Source: an uncultured Clostridium sp. (GTDB lineage: Bacteria; Bacillota; Clostridia; TANB77; CAG-508). From it: a DNA stretch of 64,000 nt. Below are positions 16,654-25,287 of the stretch, in pieces (the first letter of the stretch is position 1; the number at the start of each line of letters is the position of its first letter). Position numbers and translations under genes: made by a program. A model generated the notes under the pieces. That model saw only the letters and a list, made by a program, of their open reading frames with translations. It had not been told where the DNA came from and searched no databases. Where the stretch lies: positions 160,073 through 224,072 of the forward strand of contig CABQAZ010000001.1 in assembly GCA_902462295.1 (NCBI GenBank). The letters are read 5' to 3'.

Positions 16654-17556
16654 ATGAGCAAACCAAAAGTAATAGTTATATGTGGACCAACTGCGTCAGG
16701 AAAAACAGCATTATCAATAGAATTAGCAAAAAAAATTGATGGAGAAATTATTTCGAGTGATTCTATGCAGATATATACTGATATGAATATAGGAACTGCA
16801 AAACCAACGATAGAAGAAATGCAGGGAATAAAACATTATATGTTGGATTTTGTAAAGCCTGATGAAAGATATAGTGTGGCAGATTTTAAAAAAGATGCAG
16901 AAAAAGCAATAGAAGAAGTTCTAAAAAAAGGCAAAACACCAATAGTAGTTGGTGGAACTGGATTATATGTGGATAGTTTAATATATGGCATAGAATATCA
17001 AAATATAGAATTTGATGAAGAATATAGAACAGAGTTAGAAAACAGAGTTATAAATGAGGGACTAGAAACATTATATGAGGAAGCAAGAAAAGTGGATTCG
17101 CATGCAATGGAAAAAATAAGTAAAAATGACAAGAAAAGAATATTAAGAGTGTTGGAAATTTATAAAGCAACAGGAAAAACTAAAACTGAACAAGAAATTG
17201 AATCTAGAAAAAATGGAGTAAAGTATGATTATAAAGTTTTTGCAATAAATATGGATAGAGAAAAACTTTATGAAAGAATTAACAAAAGAGTAGATATTAT
17301 GATAGAACAAGGATTAGTAGAAGAAGTTAAGAAATTATTAACAAAATATGAAAGTTTTCCAACAGCAATGCAAGGACTTGGATATAAAGAAGTTGTAGAA
17401 TATTTACAAAATAAAATTACAAGAGAAGAAATGATAGAAAAAATTAAAATGGAAACTAGAAGATATGCAAAAAGGCAACTTACATGGTTTAGAAAAAATA
17501 AACAAACAATATGGATAGGACCACAAGATTTACAAAAGATTTTAGATGAAATATAG
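16654..17556 (+). CDS. miaA: tRNA dimethylallyltransferase
   Basis: The 300-residue protein has the P-loop GPTASGKT (about 10-17), the SSDSMQIY substrate motif, the GGTGLY motif, and the C-terminal TRRYAKRQLTWFRK tRNA-binding region. MiaA adds a dimethylallyl group to A37 of tRNAs that read codons starting with U, which stabilises codon pairing. Length is normal. AAGGGAGAA precedes the ATG. Its last bases overlap the longest reading of the following HlyD-like gene. Confidence 0.97.
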   Translation: MSKPKVIVICGPTASGKTALSIELAKKIDGEIISSDSMQIYTDMNIGTAKPTIEEMQGIKHYMLDFVKPDERYSVADFKKDAEKAIEEVLKKGKTPIVVGGTGLYVDSLIYGIEYQNIEFDEEYRTELENRVINEGLETLYEEARKVDSHAMEKISKNDKKRILRVLEIYKATGKTKTEQEIESRKNGVKYDYKVFAINMDREKLYERINKRVDIMIEQGLVEEVKKLLTKYESFPTAMQGLGYKEVVEYLQNKITREEMIEKIKMETRRYAKRQLTWFRKNKQTIWIGPQDLQKILDEI

Positions 17557-17581
17557 TTCATTTAAGAAAGGAGCAAAAGAT

Positions 17582-18784
17582 TTGGGAAAGGGCAAAAAGA
17601 TTATAGTGATATTATCAGCATTGGTAATAATTGCGTACATAACTTGGGCGATATATTTGCTGATATTCCATACTGCAGATACATATATTATTAGTCAAGG
17701 AACAATTTCTCAAGAAGATGAAACAGTTGGATACATAATAAGAAATGAAGTTGTACAAAAAAGTGAAAAATATTCAAATGGAATTTATGCAATAGCTTCA
17801 GAGGGACAAAGAGTTGCTATTAATGAACCAATATTTAGATATTATAGTGATAGCGAAAAAGAAGTAACAGATGAAATCAATCAGCTAAATTACAAGATAC
17901 AAAATTTATTAGAACAAGATAAAAGTGTTACATCAGCAGACATAAAAGCTATAGAAAATCAAATTGACGAAAAAATAGAAAATATAAATATATTAAATAA
18001 TTATCAAGAAATGAATGAATATAAAAAAAATATAGATACATTAATAAGTAAAAAAATCAAATTTATTGGAGATGTAACTGAAAATAAAGAAATAAAAGAA
18101 TTAGTAAAACAAAGAAATTCATTAGAAAACAAATTGAAAAATGGTTCAGAATATCAAAAAGCTCAAAAGAGCGGAATAGTATCATATAGAGTAGATGGAT
18201 TAGAAGAAAAGCTTTCTCCAGATAAATTCAATATAATAAATGAGCAATATTTAGATAATTTAGAAATAAAAACAGGACAAATAATATCAGCTAGTAATGA
18301 TTGTGGAAAGATTATAGATAATTTTAAATGTTACATTGCTGTAACAATGAATTCTAAAGAAGCAATGGAAGCTAAAGTAAATGATAAGGTAAAAATAAGA
18401 ATATCAAATGATGAAGAAGATGACGCTAAAATTATTCAAATAAATGAAGAAAGTGGAAAAAGAACAATAATATTTCAGCTTAGTAAGATGTCAGAGGTAT
18501 TAATCAATCATAGAAAGATTGATATTGATGTAATATGGTGGGATGCTTCTGGATTAAAAGTTCCAAATCAAGTATTAACACAAGAAAATCAATTATACTA
18601 TGTAACAAGAAATAAAGCAGGTGTACAAACTAAATTATTAGTAAAAGTAAAAATACAAACAGATAAATATTCAATAATTGAATCATATAAAAATGATGAA
18701 TTAAGAGAATTAGGATATAGTGAACAAGATATAAAAAAATATAAGAAGATAAGTAATTATGATGAAGTTATGATGAATAATTAA
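17582..18784 (+). CDS. HlyD-family membrane-fusion-like protein
   Basis: The 400-residue product has one N-terminal membrane segment (about 8-27), a short beta lead (YIIRNEVVQKSEKYSNGIYAIASEGQRVAINEPIF, the biotinyl-lipoyl-like half), a coiled coil (about 85-190), and a beta-barrel return containing VNDKVKIRI. This is HlyD/membrane-fusion layout in a Gram-positive without an outer membrane. No ABC exporter gene is adjacent. The start is uncertain: TTG at 17582 has a perfect AAAGGAG 8 bases away, while an in-frame ATG at 17546 lies inside the miaA end without a ribosome site. Its place between miaA and sepF suggests a division or envelope role. Confidence 0.8.
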   Translation: MGKGKKIIVILSALVIIAYITWAIYLLIFHTADTYIISQGTISQEDETVGYIIRNEVVQKSEKYSNGIYAIASEGQRVAINEPIFRYYSDSEKEVTDEINQLNYKIQNLLEQDKSVTSADIKAIENQIDEKIENINILNNYQEMNEYKKNIDTLISKKIKFIGDVTENKEIKELVKQRNSLENKLKNGSEYQKAQKSGIVSYRVDGLEEKLSPDKFNIINEQYLDNLEIKTGQIISASNDCGKIIDNFKCYIAVTMNSKEAMEAKVNDKVKIRISNDEEDDAKIIQINEESGKRTIIFQLSKMSEVLINHRKIDIDVIWWDASGLKVPNQVLTQENQLYYVTRNKAGVQTKLLVKVKIQTDKYSIIESYKNDELRELGYSEQDIKKYKKISNYDEVMMNN

Positions 18785-18823
18785 TGTTACAAAAATATTA
18801 CAAAAATATTAAATTTATATTAC
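18785..18823 (+). promoter_or_regulatory. 11-bp-phased TRTTAC hexamers upstream of sepF
   Basis: TGTTAC at 18785, TATTAC at 18796, TATTAA at 18807 and TATTAC at 18818 are separated by exactly 5 bases each. Direct repeats at helical spacing are the typical binding pattern of OmpR-family response regulators; WalR (TGTWAH-N5-TGTWAH) and PhoP (TTAACA-type, 11-bp period) are the closest known patterns. The array lies just upstream of the -35 box. Confidence 0.6.
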
Positions 18824-18837
18824 AATTCAAAAAACTA

Positions 18838-18866
18838 TTGACAAAATTGAAAAAAAGTTAGATACT
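18838..18866 (+). promoter_or_regulatory. promoter of sepF-divIVA
   Basis: TTGACA (18838-18843), a 17-base spacer and GATACT (18861-18866). Confidence 0.75.
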
Positions 18867-18915
18867 TAATGCAAAATTAGAATACGAAAGTGTAAAATAT
18901 TAGGAGGTTAAAAAA

Positions 18916-19407
18916 ATGGCAGGAGCTATAATGGACAAAGTATGGGGACTATTCGGAGGAGTAGACCAGGGAGAAACAGAAGAATATGATGATGAGGATG
19001 TTTATGAATATAATGATAAATCATCTGAATATGATAGTGATGATGAAGAAAGAAAATTTTTCGGAGGTAAAAAAGGAAAAGTAGTTCCTTTAAATGCACA
19101 AGGACAACCTGTAAAAATGGTAATTTCTCAACCAACTTCATTTGAACAATCAGAAGAAATATGCAGTTTATTAAAAGAGAAAAAATCAGTAATTGTCAAT
19201 TTAGAATATGTTAACAAAGATGTAGCAAGAAGAATAGTTGACTTTATTAGTGGAGGAGTATATGCATTAGATGGACACATTCAAAAAATATCAAATTCAA
19301 TATTCTTAATTGCACCAATGAATTATGAAATAACAAACGAAATGGCTAGAGAAGAAATAAAAAGTAAATTATCTGTTTCATGGTTAAAAAATAACAATAT
19401 AAATTAA
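18916..19407 (+). CDS. sepF: cell division protein SepF
   Basis: The 163-residue protein has an N-terminal amphipathic membrane anchor (MAGAIMDKVWGLFGG), a variable acidic linker (about 20-50), and the SepF core (about 65-150) with EEICSLLKEKKSVIVNLEYVNKDVARRIVDFISGGVYALDGHIQKI. SepF forms rings that tether FtsZ to the membrane and help septum formation. AGGAGG lies 7 bases before the ATG. It has its own promoter with phased upstream hexamers and is followed at 40 bases by divIVA. Confidence 0.96.
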   Translation: MAGAIMDKVWGLFGGVDQGETEEYDDEDVYEYNDKSSEYDSDDEERKFFGGKKGKVVPLNAQGQPVKMVISQPTSFEQSEEICSLLKEKKSVIVNLEYVNKDVARRIVDFISGGVYALDGHIQKISNSIFLIAPMNYEITNEMAREEIKSKLSVSWLKNNNIN

Positions 19408-19447
19408 ACAGGAATAAAACCTTTCAAAAGAACGGAGGCTATCTAAT

Positions 19448-19936
19448 ATGATTACACCATTAGATATAGAAAATAAGAAATTTAATAAACAAATGATGAA
19501 TGGATATAATGTAGACGAAGTAGATGAATTTTTAGACCAAATTATGCAAGATTATGAAACAAACTATAAAGAATTAGCAACAATGACTGCAAAAGTTGAT
19601 GAACTAAATAATGCTTTAAATCATTACAAAACAATAGAAAATACTTTACAAAATACACTAGTAATGGCACAATCAACTGCAGAAGAGGTAAAAAGTGTAG
19701 CAAAACAACAAGCAGATCAAATAGTTTCAGAAGCACAAAAAGAAGCTGAAAATATATTAAGAAACTCTAAAGAAAACACAGTAAAAGCCTTGAATGAAAT
19801 TGAACAACAAACAAGACTTAAAGAACAACAATTTAATGATGTAAAACAACAATTTGATATATATAAAGCAAAAATGGAATCATTATTAATATCTCAATCA
19901 GAGTTAATTAAAGAAATAAATAAAAATGAAGATTAA
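19448..19936 (+). CDS. divIVA: DivIVA-domain cell pole/septum protein
   Basis: The 162-residue protein starts with the DivIVA lipid-binding head (MITPLDIENKKFNKQMMNGYNVDEVDEFLDQI), followed by a long coiled coil (about 35-155). DivIVA binds curved membrane at septa and poles and places division or wall-synthesis partners. It forms an operon with sepF, as in many Bacillota. A good AACGGAGG site precedes the ATG and a nested hairpin terminator follows. Confidence 0.95.
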   Translation: MITPLDIENKKFNKQMMNGYNVDEVDEFLDQIMQDYETNYKELATMTAKVDELNNALNHYKTIENTLQNTLVMAQSTAEEVKSVAKQQADQIVSEAQKEAENILRNSKENTVKALNEIEQQTRLKEQQFNDVKQQFDIYKAKMESLLISQSELIKEINKNED

Positions 19937-19953
19937 ACAAAAGAAGAAGTCGG

Positions 19954-20017
19954 AATTCAGGGGTATTCCTTTGATTCTGGGAAGTTTCCAGAATTTAAAG
20001 AATATCTCTGAATTTTT
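19954..20017 (+). terminator. nested two-stem terminator after divIVA
   Basis: An outer 15-bp stem with G-U pairs (19954-19968 with 20000-20014) encloses a perfect inner stem ATTCTGG/CCAGAAT (19974-19980 with 19988-19994). TTTTT follows at 20013-20017. The double structure is larger than an ordinary terminator. Confidence 0.7.
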
Positions 20018-20021
20018 ACAA

Positions 20022-20049
20022 TGTTACAGAAATATTAAAACTATATTAC
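20022..20049 (+). promoter_or_regulatory. 11-bp-phased TRTTAC hexamers upstream of rsmD
   Basis: TGTTAC at 20022, TATTAA at 20033 and TATTAC at 20044 have the same 11-base period and the same order as the array before sepF. They end 16 bases before a TTGACA -35 box. Confidence 0.6.
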
Positions 20050-20065
20050 AATTTAGTTAAAACAC

Positions 20066-20093
20066 TTGACATTATAGAAAAAAAGAATAAAAT
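20066..20093 (+). promoter_or_regulatory. promoter of rsmD
   Basis: TTGACA (20066-20071), a 16-base spacer and TAAAAT (20088-20093). Confidence 0.65.
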
Positions 20094-20124
20094 ATTAGTA
20101 TAAAAGAAAGGCTGAAATTGACAA

Positions 20125-20691
20125 ATGAGAATAATAAGTGGAAAAGCAAGAGGAACAAAATTATATACATTAGATGGAATGAACACAAGACCAACATTAG
20201 ACAGAGTAAAAGAATCAATTTTTAATATAATACAAAATAAAATAGAAGACTCAAAAGTATTAGACTTATTTGCAGGAAGTGGAGCAATAGGATTAGAATG
20301 TATAAGTAGAGGAGCTAAAGAAGCAATTTTATGTGACAAGTCAAAAGAAGCCATAGAAATAATAAAAAAGAATGCACAAAAAACACATATGGAGGAACAA
20401 GTACAAATATTAAATACAGATTATGAAACATGTTTAGAAAAAATAAAAAAACAGCAATTTGATATAATATATTTAGACCCGCCATATGAAACAAATTATA
20501 TTGTAGAAGCTTTAAAAAAAATAATTGAATTTGAGATGGCAACAAATGAAAGTATTATAATAGTAGAAACAGATGATGAAAAAAGAATACTCAAAGAAAT
20601 TGAAGACTTAGAAGTAAAAATTGTTGACAAAAGAAAATATGGAAGAGCAACAATAATATTTCTGAAATCAGAAATGCCTAGAAAGGGGTAA
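20125..20691 (+). CDS. rsmD: 16S rRNA (guanine-966-N2)-methyltransferase
   Basis: The 188-residue protein opens MRIISGKARGTKLYTLDG, the usual RsmD start. It has the SAM-binding VLDLFAGSGAIGLECISRGA (about 48-66) and the catalytic LDPPYE motif (about 117-122). RsmD methylates G966 of 16S rRNA during 30S assembly. In many Clostridia coaD follows rsmD; here coaD is absent and a coiled-coil gene starts 3 bases after the stop, so the two are translationally coupled. Confidence 0.95.
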   Translation: MRIISGKARGTKLYTLDGMNTRPTLDRVKESIFNIIQNKIEDSKVLDLFAGSGAIGLECISRGAKEAILCDKSKEAIEIIKKNAQKTHMEEQVQILNTDYETCLEKIKKQQFDIIYLDPPYETNYIVEALKKIIEFEMATNESIIIVETDDEKRILKEIEDLEVKIVDKRKYGRATIIFLKSEMPRKG

Positions 20692-20694
20692 ACA

Positions 20695-21198
20695 ATGGAA
20701 ATCTTTACATTTTTAGAAACATTAGAAGACATATTAGAAAATAGCAGAAATGTACCATTTACAAATAAGGGAATGGTAGATAAAGAAGAAATGCTTGAAA
20801 TAATAAAAGAAATAAGAATTAAATTACCAGATGAGTTAAAACAAGCAAAATGGGTAAAAGAAGAAAGACAAAGAATATTAGTTGAGGCTCAAAAAGAAGC
20901 TGATGGAATTGTAAAAGAAGCAGAAAATAGAATTATATCTATGATAGATGAACATGAAATAACACGAAAAGCATATGAACAAAAAGCAGAAATAATAGAA
21001 ACAGCAAATGAAATGTCAAGAGAAATATCACAAGGAACAAAAGAATATGCAAACAATTTACTTGATACAACAGAAAAAGTATTAACAGATACATTAGCTA
21101 AACTAGAAAAAAATCTTAGTGAAGCAATAAACTTAATGGAAATGTCATTAGAAGATACAATAAAAACAATTCAGAACAGTAAAAAGGAACTTCAATAA
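20695..21198 (+). CDS. coiled-coil protein of unknown function, DivIVA-like
   Basis: The 167-residue protein is almost entirely helical and charged. The N-terminal segment (about 1-50) is followed by a long coiled coil with the repeated QKEADGIVKEAENRI pattern. It resembles small ATPase-stalk-like or DivIVA-related proteins that often sit near rsmD in Clostridia. No catalytic motif is visible. The start overlaps the rsmD ribosome context (GAAAGGGG 7 bases upstream of the ATG). Function unknown. Confidence 0.7.
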   Translation: MEIFTFLETLEDILENSRNVPFTNKGMVDKEEMLEIIKEIRIKLPDELKQAKWVKEERQRILVEAQKEADGIVKEAENRIISMIDEHEITRKAYEQKAEIIETANEMSREISQGTKEYANNLLDTTEKVLTDTLAKLEKNLSEAINLMEMSLEDTIKTIQNSKKELQ

Positions 21199-21203
21199 AA
21201 ATT

Positions 21204-21242
21204 GGGGGCACCCCTTTCAAAAAAGAAGGGAGTGCCTCTTTT
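21204..21242 (+). terminator. intrinsic terminator before ftsK
   Basis: GGGGCACCCCTTTC pairs with GAAGGGAGTGCCTC around a loop of A residues, then TTTT at 21239-21242. Confidence 0.8.
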
Positions 21243-21262
21243 AAACGAAAGGAAGTATAAAA

Positions 21263-23695
21263 ATGGCAAAAAGAAAAAGTAAAGGAAGAAAAACAAAAAA
21301 GAAATCAATAGATTTAGGAGTAATTGTAACAATAATATTAAGTATTTTGCTAACAGTATTAATATACACAGAATCAGGATATATAGGAATAGTACTTAGT
21401 GACTTTTTTGGAGGAATGTTTGGAATAATAAAATATATATTACCAATAGGAGCATTTGCAGTATCAATAAAAATGGCATGTAAAGATGATGATGGTTATA
21501 TAACTTCAAAAATATTTCAATATGCTTTATTATTAATATTTGTAGCGGTTATTTTAAGTGTATATGAAATATGTAATGGGGAAATAAGTATAGAACAAAA
21601 TATATCAGAAGTAGTAAAAGATGCATATGCACTTGGAGAAAACAATATAGGAGGTGGAGCATTAGGAACGATTGCTGCAGTACCACTATTCAAATTATTT
21701 GGAAAAATAGGAACAATAATATTAAGTATAGGAGCATCTTTGATTTTATTTGCTATTACATTTGGAGTTGATATTTCTGCAATGATAAGTAACTGGATTC
21801 AATCAGGAGTTGAAGTACGAAAAGAAAAACATGAAGAAAGAATGATAGCAAGAGAAGAATATGAAGAGGCAAGAAGACAACAACAAATAAAAGTACATAA
21901 AGAAGGGAAAAGATCCAAAACAATAAAAGAAAACAGAAAAGCATATTTAGAAATTGAAGATGATAATGAATCACAAAAAGAAATTCAACCAGAACAAATA
22001 AAAATTAATTTAAACGGAAGAACAATAGAAGAAGAAAGTAATAACAACAGAGGTAGAAAAAAATTTAAACATGAAAAAGATGATTTAGTACCATTAGGAA
22101 TGGAAGAAAAGCCAAAAATGGAGCCAGACTTTATAGAGGGAAATTTATTCAAAAAAGAAGAAGAGAAAAAAGAAGAAAAAGTAAAAGAAGTTTTACAATT
22201 AGAACATGCAATGGCAGTTGAAGATGAACATTATGAATATCCACCAGTAGAATTATTAAGTAAAGGAACTAAAAAAGCAATAAAAGGTGGAGCAAAAGCA
22301 TTAACAGAAGTAGCAACAAGACTACAAAAAACTCTATATAGTTTTGGAGTACAAGCAAAAGTAGAAAATGTATCAGTAGGCCCTGCAATCACAAGATATG
22401 AACTAAAACCAGCAGAAGGAGTACGAGTAAGCAAAATTGCTAATTTAGCAGATGATATAGCATTAAACTTAGCAGCAGAAACAATAAGAATTGAAGCACC
22501 AATTCCAGGGAAACAAGCAGTCGGAATAGAAGTACCAAATACAGAAAAAGAAACAGTACATTTTAGAGAAGTTGTAGAAAGTGATGCATTTCAAGACAGT
22601 AAATCAAAATTAAGTGTAGCATTAGGAAAAGATGTTGCGGGAAACATGGAAATAGCGGATATTGCAAAAATGCCACATGCTTTAATAGCTGGAGCAACAG
22701 GTTCTGGAAAGAGTGTATGTATAAATACAATAATAACAAGTATAATATATAAAGCTAAACCAAGTGAAGTAAAATTTGTAATGGTAGACCCAAAAGTAGT
22801 AGAATTATCTGTTTACAATGGTATACCACACTTATTAATACCAGTAGTAACAGACCCTAAAAAAGCTGCTGGAGCATTAGCTTGGGCTGTACAAGAAATG
22901 GATAATAGATATAATTTATTTGCACAAAAAGGTGTTAGAGATTTAAAAGGATATAATGTTTTAGCAGAAAAAGAAGGAACAGGAACATTACCACAAATTG
23001 TTATAATAATTGATGAGTTAGCAGATTTAATGATGGTAGCAGCAAAAGAAGTTGAAGATTCAATATGTAGACTAGCACAAAAAGCAAGAGCTGCAGGAAT
23101 GCACTTGATAATTGCAACTCAACGTCCATCTGTTGATGTAATTACCGGTATAATTAAAGCAAATATACCTTCAAGAATTGCTTTTGCAGTATCATCACAA
23201 GTAGATTCAAGAACAATTTTAGACCAAATTGGTGCAGAAAAGTTATTAGGAAAAGGAGATATGTTATTTTACCCATCAGGTGCTCCAAAACCAGTAAGAG
23301 TTCAAGGTGCTTTTGTATCAGATGAGGAAGTAGAAAAAATAGTATCATTTGTAAAATCAAATGGAGAAGCTACATATAATGAAGATATATTAGAAACAAT
23401 AGAGAATGGAAATAAAACAGATAAAGAGATATCTCAAGAACAAGACGCAGATGATGATACAGATCCATTTTTAATGGACGCAATAGATGTAGTTGTAGAA
23501 ACAGGACAAGCTTCAACATCATTTATCCAAAGAAGATTTAAAGTTGGGTATGCAAGAGCTGGTAGAATTATTGACCAAATGGAGGAAAGAGGGGTTATTT
23601 CTGGATATCAAGGAAGTAAGCCTCGTCAAGTGCTTATGTCTCTAGAAAAATTACAAGAGTTAAAAATGGGTACAGCAGAGCAAAAAGAAGCTTAA
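21263..23695 (+). CDS. ftsK: DNA translocase FtsK/SpoIIIE
   Basis: The 810-residue protein has about four membrane segments in its first 180 residues and a charged linker (about 190-320). The motor domain carries AIPGKQAVGIEVPN, Walker A GATGSGKS, Walker B IVIIIDELADLM, and the RPSVDVITGIIKANIPSRIAF segment typical of FtsK. The C-terminal winged-helix gamma domain (about 740-800, TSFIQRRFKVGYARAGRIIDQME) reads chromosomal polarity sequences. It pumps chromosome arms across the division septum or into a forespore. One family gene is seen here; whether it serves division, sporulation or both cannot be told. Confidence 0.96.
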   Translation: MAKRKSKGRKTKKKSIDLGVIVTIILSILLTVLIYTESGYIGIVLSDFFGGMFGIIKYILPIGAFAVSIKMACKDDDGYITSKIFQYALLLIFVAVILSVYEICNGEISIEQNISEVVKDAYALGENNIGGGALGTIAAVPLFKLFGKIGTIILSIGASLILFAITFGVDISAMISNWIQSGVEVRKEKHEERMIAREEYEEARRQQQIKVHKEGKRSKTIKENRKAYLEIEDDNESQKEIQPEQIKINLNGRTIEEESNNNRGRKKFKHEKDDLVPLGMEEKPKMEPDFIEGNLFKKEEEKKEEKVKEVLQLEHAMAVEDEHYEYPPVELLSKGTKKAIKGGAKALTEVATRLQKTLYSFGVQAKVENVSVGPAITRYELKPAEGVRVSKIANLADDIALNLAAETIRIEAPIPGKQAVGIEVPNTEKETVHFREVVESDAFQDSKSKLSVALGKDVAGNMEIADIAKMPHALIAGATGSGKSVCINTIITSIIYKAKPSEVKFVMVDPKVVELSVYNGIPHLLIPVVTDPKKAAGALAWAVQEMDNRYNLFAQKGVRDLKGYNVLAEKEGTGTLPQIVIIIDELADLMMVAAKEVEDSICRLAQKARAAGMHLIIATQRPSVDVITGIIKANIPSRIAFAVSSQVDSRTILDQIGAEKLLGKGDMLFYPSGAPKPVRVQGAFVSDEEVEKIVSFVKSNGEATYNEDILETIENGNKTDKEISQEQDADDDTDPFLMDAIDVVVETGQASTSFIQRRFKVGYARAGRIIDQMEERGVISGYQGSKPRQVLMSLEKLQELKMGTAEQKEA

Positions 23696-23731
23696 AATAT
23701 TTATTAACCTAAAATAAAGAAAGGAGAAGAA

Positions 23732-25261
23732 ATGTTAGAAAAAATACTAAAAAAGGACAGAAATGAAGAACTAGAAAGAACTTTAGAAGAAAAAAAAGTA
23801 GATGAACAAGCAAAAAATCTTCTCCAAGGAATATTATATAAAATTGAAGTTTCATACAATGATTATAAAAAAGTAAAAGGAATAGAACAAACAGAAAAAG
23901 AATATGTAAATCAACTAATATTAGATATAAAAATTAATTGTAATCAAATAAAAGTAGTAAAATTAAGTCAAAAAATAGAAGATGATGAAATTCAAAAAGA
24001 ACTAAAGAAAAATAAATTTTATATAGGAAAAGAAGAAATTATAAGCTATCCCATAGAAAGAAAAATATTATATGCAATAGAAAAAAAATCAAGCAATAAC
24101 AAAATATTAAACAATAAATATGGAGAAGCAACAATAGCGGTTTCAGACTTTATAAATACAGGAAAAAACATAGACAGAGTTGAAGTATTAAGAGATTTTA
24201 ATGGTTGGTCATGGACAACGATAAAAAAAGAAATAGAAAATATTGATGCAAACTTAATTTACCAAATTTACCAAATATTATTTGGTAAAGAATTCTTAGA
24301 TAATTGGTGTAGAGATAAAGACGGAATAATAGATTATTTTGAAGTCATAGTAGATGAATATAGTAATATATATGGAAAAGAAAAAATAGAAAAAATAAAA
24401 GATTTATTGATAAAAATTGCAATAATAAATGAAATAAAAGAAAATAAAGAATTTGCAGAAAACATATCACAAAAGCTAATAAAATTAAATAAAGAATTAG
24501 AAGAATTTGAGGATACACAAGCAAATATAAATAGAATTTCAGAACATAGAAATCAAGCAATGAAAAAATTAAATGATATTGAAAAGATATTGGGGCAAGA
24601 GACAAGATTAAAGGAAGAATATAAAAAAAGAAATGATAAAGCACCAATAGAAAAAAAGATATTTAATATAAATGTACTAAAACAAGAATTAAATGGACAA
24701 AAACAAAAATTATTAAATGAAATAAATGAAGATAATTATTTATTAAATCCACTGAACTATTTGCAAGAAAAAAATATAAGAATACAAGAAAAAGAAGCGT
24801 TAGAAGTTAGTAATTTTAATCAAAAACAAAAAGAAGAATTATTAGTAGATTTTATAAAAGAATTTTTATATTGTTTAAATATAAAAATTAAAGAAATAAC
24901 AGAATCAGAGGAAATATTAAAATTAATATATAAATTTAGGTATTTTATGTGTTTACCATTTAATTTAGAAAAAAGCATAAAAGATGTAAAAAAAATAGAA
25001 AAAGATATTATAAAAACAGAAAAAATATTAGTAAAAAAAGCAATAGAAAAAAAAGTTATTTCAAACATACCATTTGAAATAATGAAACATGTATTTGAAA
25101 CAAGAATTATAATATTAGAAGAACTATATTATAAAATAACAACAGAATTTGAAAAATACTATGTACAAATATTTGATGAGAATATAACTGAAGAAAAATT
25201 TGAAATACCACCATTAGAAAAGGTAAAAATAAATAAAAAAATAAAAATATTTAAAGATTAA
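23732..25261 (+). CDS. conserved-looking protein of unknown function, coiled-coil
   Basis: This 509-residue soluble protein has no signal peptide and no membrane segment. It is very rich in Lys, Glu, Ile and Asn with a predicted helical content throughout and coiled-coil stretches near 245-345. I see no nucleotide-binding or catalytic motif. An ordered stretch with aromatic residues (RVEVLRDFNGWSW, then FLDNWCRDKDGIIDYFEV) at about 150-215 may mark a folded domain. AAAGGAGAAG precedes the ATG. It sits between ftsK and a beta-CASP metallohydrolase in the same orientation. Confidence 0.6.
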   Translation: MLEKILKKDRNEELERTLEEKKVDEQAKNLLQGILYKIEVSYNDYKKVKGIEQTEKEYVNQLILDIKINCNQIKVVKLSQKIEDDEIQKELKKNKFYIGKEEIISYPIERKILYAIEKKSSNNKILNNKYGEATIAVSDFINTGKNIDRVEVLRDFNGWSWTTIKKEIENIDANLIYQIYQILFGKEFLDNWCRDKDGIIDYFEVIVDEYSNIYGKEKIEKIKDLLIKIAIINEIKENKEFAENISQKLIKLNKELEEFEDTQANINRISEHRNQAMKKLNDIEKILGQETRLKEEYKKRNDKAPIEKKIFNINVLKQELNGQKQKLLNEINEDNYLLNPLNYLQEKNIRIQEKEALEVSNFNQKQKEELLVDFIKEFLYCLNIKIKEITESEEILKLIYKFRYFMCLPFNLEKSIKDVKKIEKDIIKTEKILVKKAIEKKVISNIPFEIMKHVFETRIIILEELYYKITTEFEKYYVQIFDENITEEKFEIPPLEKVKINKKIKIFKD

Positions 25262-25287
25262 ATTTATTTTTAGGAAAGGAAAAAATT

